From: Scenedesmus sp. ARA3
Taxonomy: Eukaryota; Chlorophyta; Chlorophyceae; Sphaeropleales; Scenedesmaceae
Assembly: GCA_004335835.1 (NCBI GenBank)
Contig: RWJK01000494.1
Coordinates: 1,857-17,223, forward strand
DNA length: 15,367 nucleotides
Direction of reading: 5' to 3'
Shown: positions 8,515 to 15,367 of the stretch, piece by piece
Layout of the letters: the number at the start of each line of letters is the position of its first letter
Numbering within the stretch: the first letter of the stretch is position 1
Translations under genes and position numbers: made by a program
The notes under the pieces: generated by a model
What the model was told of the DNA's origin: nothing
Databases searched by the model: none
The model's input: the letters and a program-made list of their open reading frames with translations, nothing else

Positions 8515-8811
8515 AGCAAAGCAGTCGCGCCCCGCCTTTGCATGACCAGCGTCTACAGCCCTGCTAATGTACTAAAAGAAGACTGAGGGTGACATGTCTT
8601 AATTCACAAAAAAATTAGTGCGACAACAGCGCCCTGCGGACAAAGTGCTGCAGCAGCAGGCTCGAGCAGCAAGCTCGAGCTCCGAAGCCGATAATGCCAG
8701 CTCGCATACTGAAGACCGAATCAAAAAAAGGCATCTCTGAAACTTAACAATCACATCCTAAGCTTGATAAGTGCTACAGGTCGGCCAGTGCCTGACACTG
8801 TGGTACATGGT

Positions 8812-9081
8812 TCACAGATTCAGCATGTGCACCTGCTGCTCAGCTGTAAAGTGCTGCAGCATCGTATGTACTAGTTGATACATGCCCTCCCTGTGCACAT
8901 CCCAGTTGAAAGCACTACGACGAATTGCAGGCGCATTAACAGTAATGTGAAGTGCTCCTGCCTCTGCAGACCTGCACCATGCAGTAGTGATTACGTGCAA
9001 GCCATGCCATGTGTCTGCTGCCCGTATGTACATGCACTGGATGACAGCGTTTACAACAAGCTCGCTCTTGCTATGGCTCAA
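8812..9081 (-). CDS. Possible terminal exon of an unrecognised gene
   Basis: An open frame ends in a stop at 8812 and reads protein-like in its second half (NAPAIRRSAFNWDVHREG, then MYQLVHTMLQHF). There is no good ATG at its upstream end. It opens after an in-frame TGA with possible acceptors (cgtgacag or ccatag) just upstream, as expected for a last exon. The first internal ATG is in ...QCMYIRAADTW. No partner exon could be found, and I do not recognise the product. The neighbouring 252-residue ORF at 9328-10086 is Cys-rich and not convincing. Confidence 0.25.
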   Translation of the reverse strand: MSHSKSELVVNAVIQCMYIRAADTWHGLHVITTAWCRSAEAGALHITVNAPAIRRSAFNWDVHREGMYQLVHTMLQHFTAEQQVHMLNL

Positions 9082-9132
9082 CGGGTAACACTGTCACGAG
9101 CAGTATTACCATGGCATTATGATGGTTGAGCT

Positions 9133-9180
9133 GCCAGCTGCCAACCCCTCTGAGGGGTCTTGAGTTGGGAGTCAGCTGGC
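9133..9180. ncRNA. Stable stem-loop in non-coding sequence
   Basis: Three nested pairings build one hairpin of 48 nt: GCCAGCTG with CAGCTGGC (8 bp), CCAAC with GTTGG (5 bp), and CCCTC/CCCCT with AGGGG (about 5 bp) around a short loop. It could be a small-RNA precursor, a structured 3' end, or chance in GC-rich DNA. The sequence gives no sign of transcription. Confidence 0.35.
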
Positions 9181-10440
9181 TAGTTTCTGCTCAGATGCCA
9201 CCGATCACAGGGACCAGCAATGCAAATCAACTTGTACGTTGGATTGAAGTATCGAATTACATAACGAGGACACCGCCCACAGTCGAGCCAGTGCTTGGCT
9301 CATTCGGGGCTTATTGATCGACAAGAATCACGACACCTCGCGGCGTGCTGTCAGCCGCATTGCTGCTGGGCAGCAGTGGTGCTCAGCAGCTGTGCTGCTA
9401 CGGCAAAAGAATGAACGGAAAACACAAAGCCATGGTCGCCTGAGACAAGCACACAGCCTAGCTGCTGCGGCAGCAACGCTCACCTGCATCACAACCCGCT
9501 GCGCAGTTGCGAGCCAGTGTGCTGCATACCACACCCGCACACAAGGAGTGTTTCTCAACAGCACCCAATCAGGAAGCTCCCAGAGCATAACCGCACACAC
9601 ACAAATGTAACCTACGAGAGCAAGCCCCCAAAAGCACAGGCAGCGCATAGCAAAGTGGATAACACTGCCCAAACCATCCGGAGTGTCCATAACGCCCGCC
9701 CCGCTGCCGCCAAGGTGACAGCGCAAGAATGAGAACATGCTTAGCTGCCCAGACAGACGTGTGCACACGCACGCCAGACTGGCCAGATAAAGTGCAGGAG
9801 CAGCAACACACGTGCAGCTTCTTCGAGTGCAATCGGGCTGTGCCTGGACACACTCAGCAACATAAAGCATACCCAGATGACCCTGGTGTCGCTCACGCAT
9901 GTTACGGCATGCCATGCATGTAAAGCTGGCTGAGAGCAGCGCTCCACACAGCATACACTGGCCATCACGGACTCCACTCTGCTCGGAGCAGCACGCCAAT
10001 AGCGCAGGAGCAGCAGCCCACGACCAGCAATTCCAACAGCCAGGAACAGCACACACTTGCAGGGATTTGCAGTTGCAATCGGACACTGGACACCCTCAGT
10101 CATTCACACCACCCCTGGCGGGCCATCATCTCACTCATGAGTGACGCCTGCCCCGCTGTCGCCAAAGCTGCAGCGCACAAGTTGCAGTGCAAGAAAGAGA
10201 GCTGCTTGGCGTTCCTCAACATGCATCGCCACACACAGGGCACAGTGCCACACACACCTTTCATCACCAGGTGGTGGTGGCACACAGTGCAAGCCTGGCT
10301 GCTTTCAGCCAGCCAACCACCCACACCCACATGGCACATGCAGCGATCAATGGCGGCCCAGGGTAGCCGTTTGCAGGCAAGTCAGGTGCTGCCTCACATC
10401 TCAGCTGGCATTGTTGCAAGTGTGACAGCAAGAACGAACC

Positions 10441-10600
10441 AGGCAGGTGCGGGCCAAGCAGTCTGCAGGCACAGCACAAACCCAACAGGTGCGGGCCAAG
10501 TGCGGCGCTGCACTTGGTGCTGCAATCACATGCCAGCACGCATTGTGGCAAAAGATAAACCCAGGCAGGTGCGGGCCAAGCAGTCTGCAGGCACAGCACA
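10441..10600. repeat. 38-bp direct repeat, period 122 bp, plus a partial third copy
   Basis: Bases 10441-10478 and 10563-10600 are identical. A third, shorter piece (caacaggtgcgggccaag) lies at 10483-10500. On the minus strand each full copy carries tgtgcctgcag, which looks like a splice acceptor, followed by ACTGCTTGGCCCGCACCTG. Confidence 0.85.
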
Positions 10601-12307
10601 TGCCACAGATGCCACAGCACACCCACTCATACTCCTTGCAGTTGCCTCCACACATGTAATAGGCGGCATGACAGCTGCAGAGCAGTATCATCCATAGTGC
10701 TGAGACATAGCTCAGCAATCCAGTGAGTGAAGGCAAGACACGCATGCCTGCAAGGAAGGACACGTCCCCTGCACATGCTACCAGTTGCACGCACGCTGCA
10801 TGCGTCAGTGCACATGGCACGCACCATGCGCGCGGCAGCAGCGTGTGAAACATAAGGCTCATGTATTGCATGCACAATCACACAGCAGACACTGCATCAA
10901 TGACAAACTGCAGCCAATCGTCTCATACAGTGTCACCCTTGAGCGCAGAAACATGCCCAAGGTACAACCAATGTTTACAAACACTGGCAATTGCTGCTGT
11001 CGCTGATGTTCCACCATGCAAAGTAACCACAACATGTGCCGCGGTACGGCTGGGAGCAGCACTATACCGCATGCCGCAGTATGGTGACTCACTTCCAGGC
11101 ACCGCAGCAACATGTCCATATGGTGTTGCCCACAGTTTCATTGGACACTTTCACGGTACTCAGACACTGCAAAGCACATGAACAAGCAATGTAACATAAG
11201 TAGAGTAGTACAAGTGAATGAGTAAGTAACACACAGGGAGTTTGGTGTCATCAATTGGGCGCACACTGCAATCAGCTCAATCTGATGAGCCGCCACAAAC
11301 ACACACGCACACCAAAAACAACTGCAAAGACACAGGCTGCATCAGCCATCTAGCAATGTCATCACGCAGTTATCCTGCACACCCAGCAGTATGCAGCAAA
11401 CACTGAAGCACCTCTGCAAAAGCTAGCAGCAGATGCAACACATAACCACTTTGCTGAGTTTGTGCCACGAGCGCGCAGCTGCGGTGTCAGACAAGAATGT
11501 ACCCCGCAGCATGCAAGCAGCAGGTCATGCAGTCGGGGGACGCAGAACGGCGTTGGCGGAACCAATCTGCACGCCAGGCGCCGACACGCAACAATGTACC
11601 GCGCCACATGACACGTATCCGATCCGTATCCATTCACGGACCCATTGCGCCAGCGCATACCAGCGGATCCAGGCGCCAGCCACATGCACACTTTCGAAGC
11701 CAAAAAATTGGCCAAAGAGCACACACCTGTGGCTGTGCCAGGTGCACACCGTCCTTTGGCCGCTGTTCAGCAAACGCTGCTGCTGCTGCTGCATTGTTGC
11801 CTACAGCCAGCCGCCAGGCCGTCGCCGCCTTATATGACACTCCGATTGAGTGCAGTGGCAGCCCGCATGCGGCCGCCAACAGATCGCGGCCAGGCGCAAC
11901 ACCAATCCTCGCTGCTGCTGCATACCTGCAGCCGTAACAGCTGCTTTTACAGATTCCAGCCAACAATCACCGTTGTGCTGACATTTTCTGTGCAGACAGA
12001 CGACGCGTGCCAGCAGCTGCACACAATGCGTGCCGGCCGCTTGCGGCACTGCATAGAGCTGCGACTAGCGATCAGCTGAAGCCATCACGTGCCGTGTAAG
12101 CCGTGGCTGCATATCAGCACAGCTGAACCAAACACGTGCCATCGTGTTTGCAGCTGCACTTTCAAGCAATGGCCGGCGCACTAGGTCACGCACAGAGCCT
12201 GTGAGCACAAAATCATGCCACTAGGCTTCGGTGCTGTGCAAAAAGCAAATGCTGTGTAAGAAGCAGACAAGAATGCTACTGCCAGTGACGGCATGGTGCA
12301 GATTGCG

Positions 12308-12387
12308 CGGTGCTAGGAAGAGACCTCAGGCACACGTAACAGACAGCAGAGACTGAGCAGTGCTAGGCAGAAGAATCCGCAAACATA
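12308..12387. repeat. 80-bp dispersed repeat, copy 1
   Basis: This block matches 12782-12861 at about 85% by eye, 474 bp apart. Both contain caggcacacgtaacagacag and end in gcaaacata. No inverted ends or target duplications were seen. Confidence 0.8.
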
Positions 12388-12781
12388 GCACAGTGTAAAG
12401 AACCCGACTGCAATGCATAGCAAAAGCTGGATAAGCCTGAAGCAGCTGCTGTCCACAGAATTGAGCTGCACATGCAGACTGCTGCAGCACACGTGACGAG
12501 TGCCGTGTTTGCGACGCTCCCATGCGGCAGAGAGATGTACCACAGGAGCCTCACAGCACACCAGCGGTTGCAGCAGCAACATGTGCACCACAACTGAGCA
12601 GCCCATTTCTTTGGAAAGCAAACCATGGAATGCAGCAAAACAAGCATACACAGTCTTGTGCGCGCCGGCAGATGTACAGCAAAGCATCACTGTTCAAAAG
12701 ACCGTAGCGGACAACTCACACATGCAACACTCACACACAGTGGCAGCGCTGCAAGCTGGGTGAAGCTAGGAGCAAATCACA

Positions 12782-12861
12782 CAGTGCTACGAAAGAGACT
12801 CAGGCACACGTAACAGACAGCAGTGACTCGGCAATGCTAGGCAGAAACATCTGCAAACATA
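12782..12861. repeat. 80-bp dispersed repeat, copy 2
   Basis: Second copy of the block at 12308-12387. Next to it, a 22-bp sequence (acacagtggcagcgctgc...) is also repeated, at 12735-12756 and 12873-12894, so this spacer has been rearranged more than once. Confidence 0.8.
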
Positions 12862-12919
12862 ACAGCACTCATACACAGTGGCAGCGCTGCAAGCGGCGCA
12901 GTGCAGTGCAGAAGCTGTG

Positions 12920-13288
12920 CTAGCCTGCCAGCTGATCACACGCACGCAGCAGTGACACAGCTGCAGCCACTGCCTGCGTCTGCCACAGCGGTTGCCTGCC
13001 AAGCAAATCACGTTGTAGAAGCAGTAACGACTCACGAGCAGCAGCAAGGCTTGATCGCTGCGGCAGGTAAAGAACCAACTCATGAAATTGGCCACACGCG
13101 ATGTACCAGCACAACGGCCGCAGATATCTAATGTTCGCCCACACCAGCACCGCTCCTAAGAACATGGCTGCCGTTGCTGCAAGCAGCGCTGCCGCAGACA
13201 TGGCACCATCTAGAACAGCCCCCTGATTTGATGCCGATAATGCGCAGTAGTAAGCCAAACATATTATCCAACAGCCGCTATGTGCCAT
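12920..13288 (-). CDS. Weak ORF with two possible membrane segments
   Basis: An ATG at 13288 opens a 122-residue frame. Its N-terminal half is hydrophobic: about residues 6-20 (CWIICLAYYCALSA) and 29-52 (AALLAATAAMFLGAVLVW) could be membrane helices. The second half is Leu/Gln/Ala-rich with no motif I know. The start codon sits right at the edge of the duplicated last exon of the upstream gene, so the frame may have arisen by chance from that duplication. Splicing was not resolved. I do not recognise the product. Confidence 0.2.
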   Translation of the reverse strand: MAHSGCWIICLAYYCALSASNQGAVLDGAMSAAALLAATAAMFLGAVLVWANIRYLRPLCWYIACGQFHELVLYLPQRSSLAAARESLLLLQRDLLGRQPLWQTQAVAAAVSLLRACDQLAG

Positions 13289-13306
13289 GTCTCCACACGA
13301 TTGATA

Positions 13307-13499
13307 ATGACGCCTCCGCCAGCCTGGTCAGTTCTACACGACACAGGCAGCTCCCCCAGCACCGGGAGAGTGCTGTTCTATGATGTCTCCACACTTTCTA
13401 AGTCTCTACACGTTCAAAGATGACGCCTCCGCCAGCCTGGTCAGTTCTGTACGACGCAGACAGCTCCCCCAACACCGGGAGGGTGCTTTCCATGATGCC
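13307..13499 (-). repeat. Tandem duplication of the last exon's 3' end, period 113 bp
   Basis: Block 13420-13499 encodes the end of the 229-aa gene (STLPVLGELSASYRTDQAGG...). Block 13307-13388 is a second copy just past its stop codon at about 85-90% identity, still able to encode STLPVLGELPVSCRTDQAGG in one frame. A one-base insertion near the start of the copy would break continuous reading, and the TAG of the first copy ends translation before it. Confidence 0.85.
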
Positions 13500-14136
13500 A
13501 AAACCAATGCCGAAATCAAAATGCGGGCAACTGCCATCTGACGTGCCGCATGCCTTGTAGGGCTCTGCCTTGGTCACAATCAGGGCGCCCCCGCATGCAT
13601 CCACAGGAATGCCCACGCTGTGCAATGAACACGCCAGCGCCAGCAGCAGCTGCCGGGCATGGCAACAATTCTGTGATAGAGGAGACAGCACTACTTTCAT
13701 GTGTAAAGCCAAGTCTCACCATCAAAGCAGTGCTGTAGACAGACATTTTTGATCGCACGCATACAGCCACACCAAACACACTGGCGTCTGCCCCTGCACC
13801 TGCCTGAGCACCCCGGCATTCCATCAGCCAGCGGCACCCCCGCCGAATCAGGTGCTGCAGTGAATCTCCATAGCGGCTAGGCTGAATGCCAAGCGTTGCA
13901 GCACTTGAGCCGTGCGTGCAAATGGCAACCCATGTAGCACACATCACATTTGCATCACCAGCTGCCCTGTCATGAGGGGCGTAGCTGGCCATGCGCTCTC
14001 TCTGCAGCGCAGCATGGAGTGCCCCATACTCAGCACACCATCTGGCTATGACAATGCCAGCGGCCAGCCATGCACTTGCAGGAAGTGGCATGGTCCCCTG
14101 CTGTGCCAACACCGCAGCAGCTATGTGCGCCCGCAT
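13398..14136 (-). CDS. Unrecognised protein, two exons, about 229 aa
   Basis: Exon 1 is 14136-13720 (139 codons) and exon 2 is 13670-13398 (90 codons plus TAG), joined in phase 0 across a 49-bp intron with donor ATG|GTGAGA and acceptor ctcctctatcacag. The ATG at 14136 is the first after an in-frame TAA; starts further in (MPLPASAWLAAG) or a missing upstream exon are possible. Exon 1 holds WCAEYGALHAALQRERMASY and GDSLQHLIRRGCRWL. Exon 2 holds a Gly/Cys-rich core (VDACGGALIVTK, ACGTSDGSCPHFDFGIGFG) and ends GGGVIFERVET. No family was recognised. The preceding gene on the same strand ends only 106 bp away, so the true 5' end is doubtful. Confidence 0.5.
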
Positions 14137-14242
14137 GCAGTCATGTTAGACACTGCCTCAGCTCCCTCCGGTCATGCAACCAACACCTGCAGGTGGCGGC
14201 TGCAGCAAGCGCCGCAGCTGCTGCTGCGCACTGCTGAGGCCT

Positions 14243-15038
14243 TTAAGCTGCAGCATTGCCAAGCTCTCGCAGGATGCTGCAGCAGGTGTCCCTCAGCTCG
14301 TCGTCTGCCTCGTCAGCGGCAGCAGCAGCTGCGCCGTTGAGCAGGCCGCTCTCGGCACGCGTCTGCTGCGCTGCCGCAGCGGCTGCCCGCAGCTGCTGTG
14401 CCATGCCATTCATGTGGCTCAGGCGCTGCACTGCAGCTGCCATGGCAATCTCTGCTGCTGTGAGTGCACGGTCGGCGACCCAGGAGGGCCCGTTTGTGGT
14501 CAACACGCGGTTGGCAAGCTCCAGTGCCCGCAGGCCGCTTTGCAGGACAGCATCAGTGTCTGCCATTGCTGCCACCAGCTGCGCCTGCAATGAGGGTGCA
14601 GGCCACAAAGACAAAACCAGGCAGCGGTTGCCACAGTGAGTGGGAGGCAGATATGCCAGCGCAGTAAGCTACAGATTTATGATTGTGTCCGTGATATCGG
14701 TTGCTGATGATCGCTGCTGCCCTGTGCTTGCACAGCAGACCAGCACAGGAAAATGCTGCTGTCGCTGTTGAAAGATGCCACCAGGCGAGATAGCCCAGAT
14801 AGTCTCTTACCGAACTGTTATGATTTGCCTTCCGCATATCCACGATAATATGCAGCAGCTCCAGCTTCAGCAGCTGCTGTTGGGGGCATGCGCGGGTCTG
14901 CTGCTCGACAGCACGTGCACACTTTGGCTGCTGCAGCATGTCCGTTGTCGAACTGATGCCTGACGCATCTGCGGCTGCATGCTGATCAGCAACGTGAGCG
15001 TTCGCAGACGCGACAGCTTGCTGGTGCGGGTGGTCCAT
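14243..15038 (-). CDS. Unrecognised Ala-rich helical protein, two exons, 189 aa
   Basis: Exon 1 is 15038-14811 (76 codons) and exon 2 is 14584-14243 (113 codons plus TAA), joined in phase 0. The donor is TCG|GTAAGA and the acceptor cattgcag. The ATG follows an in-frame TAA by two codons, so the start is secure. The N-terminal 50 residues are His/Ala/Gln-rich and low-complexity. From about residue 55 the chain looks helical (LLKLELLHIIVDMRK, LRALELANRVLTTNG, AEIAMAAAVQRLSHMNGMAQQL). It ends in an Ala/Asp/Glu stretch and RDTCCSILRELGNAAA. No signal peptide or membrane segment is seen. I recognise no family; an adaptor-like or complex subunit role is only a guess. Confidence 0.65.
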
Positions 15039-15367
15039 TTTGACTTAGCCGCTAAGGATCGATTCAAAAACTCAGAATTACTGCAGTATTAATTGCTACT
15101 AAAAATAGCACAACAGGTACACTAGACCCCTGCACAAACCAAGCAAGCAGTGAAAAGGCGACAATCACGATTTTCTATGACAGAATGTCGACAACACTAG
15201 CAAACAATTCGGTGCAAACCATGGAACTGTGACAAGCCCAAGCACGGCAGAGGGGGCGGTTTACTTGAAGCTGAGACACCCAGATGCTTTGTACGGGGGG
15301 TAAGCGACAAGCGAGGTATGGCTGTGATGCGCTTGAGGGGGGGTAAGCGGTAAGCAAGTTGGTCACT
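15039..15367 (-). promoter_or_regulatory. Upstream region of the 189-aa gene
   Basis: This 329-bp stretch holds no supported gene. It starts with an inverted repeat (cttag ccg ctaag, 15042-15054) next to the start codon and an AT-rich part at 15060-15110 (ttaattgctactaaaaatag). Near the edge lies a direct repeat of gggggtaagcg at about 15296 and 15339. A promoter is expected here from position only. Confidence 0.4.

Larger units (their letters stand above)
6895..8811. other. Low-coding region after the TPR/RS gene
   Basis: Nothing here could be built into a supported gene. The stretch holds the CAG(14) run, a 22-bp palindrome (7065-7086), a TATAAAG-like site near 7130, a 19-bp direct repeat (gctgatgtgcccacct type, about 7990-8022), an E2F-like site at 8505 and two GCTCGAGC palindromes (8660 and 8673). 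The common green-algal polyadenylation signal TGTAA does not occur on the plus strand until about 8846, so the 3' end of the TPR/RS mRNA is not fixed by sequence. Confidence 0.6.
9082..12919. other. Repeat-rich low-coding region
   Basis: Long ORFs are present on both strands but are Cys/His/Ala-rich, overlap one another in several frames and show no family motif. Visible structure: the hairpin at 9133-9180, a degenerate duplication (9690-9870 against 9990-10180), direct repeats at 10441-10600, and an 80-bp pair at 12308 and 12782. A minus-strand segment about 11815-11930 (RIGVAPGRDLLAAACGLPL) and one ending at the donor ATGCAG|GTGAGC near 9486 look mildly exon-like but have no partners. Nothing else could be supported. 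Confidence 0.55.

Noticed and set aside
9060..9110. tRNA-like stretch (tggctcaacgggtaacac)
   Set aside because: No acceptor stem, anticodon arm or T-arm can be drawn. No TTCGA/TTCAA T-loop is in place.
9328..10086. Minus-strand ORF of 252 residues, the longest in the window
   Set aside because: Cys/Ala/Leu-rich with no motif, overlapped by other frames and spanning degenerate repeats. A single exon of this size does not fit its surroundings. Only the possible donor near 9486 is of interest.
10137..10697. Plus-strand ORF of 186 residues
   Set aside because: Runs through the 38-bp direct repeats, is His/Thr/Ala-rich and low-complexity, and has no splice or family support.
11497..12079. Overlapping ORFs on both strands, one minus frame with RIGVAPGRDLLAAACGLPL
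   Set aside because: Mildly protein-like, but several frames are open at once and no partner exon with matching phase was found.
15296..15350. G-rich ggggggtaagcg repeats as telomere-like sequence
   Set aside because: Only two copies about 43 bp apart, and not the TTTAGGG/TTTTAGGG type of green algae.

Overview
The window looks like nuclear DNA of a green alga. The chlorophyte order Sphaeropleales (Scenedesmus/Tetradesmus or Selenastraceae type) is my best guess, made from sequence style alone. Genes are split by many GT-AG introns of about 150-525 bp. Runs of CAG/CTG triplets occur in introns, exons and spacers. The proteins match eukaryotic families. No prokaryotic operon, tRNA, rRNA, CRISPR array or recognisable transposon was found.

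Layout: (1) 1-4722, minus strand: the 5' nine exons of a gene whose product has a coiled-coil N-terminus followed by the start of a DUF2009 (UPF0652) domain. The gene runs off the left edge. (2) 4723-4966: a 244-bp spacer shared with the divergent gene. (3) 4967-6894, plus strand: a complete four-exon gene for a 386-residue protein with two TPRs, a poly-Gln stretch, an RS domain and a Lys/His-rich tail, like TTC14 without its S1 domain. (4) about 6895-12900: some 6 kb of low-coding sequence with local repeats, a 22-bp palindrome, a strong hairpin and one weak minus-strand ORF. (5) 12920-15038, minus strand: a weak membrane-type ORF, an unrecognised two-exon gene (229 aa) and another unrecognised two-exon gene (189 aa). 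(6) 15039-15367: the AT-rich upstream region of the last gene.

Reading frames across all proposed splice junctions were checked by hand. In genes 1 and 3 the phases agree at every junction and family motifs run across the joins, so these models are fairly solid. The two right-hand genes also have consistent phases but no family support.

The most striking pattern is that partial copies of exon edges, with the splice donor, acceptor or stop codon included, lie right next to their source exon. This is seen for exons 5, 6 and 9 of the DUF2009 gene and for the last exon of the 229-aa gene. The copies range from 64 bp of perfect identity to frameshifted and diverged forms, often bounded by CAG/CTG runs. 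This suggests repeated local duplication of exon edges. Both ends of the effect are visible: decoy splice sites inside introns and a duplicated 3' coding end.
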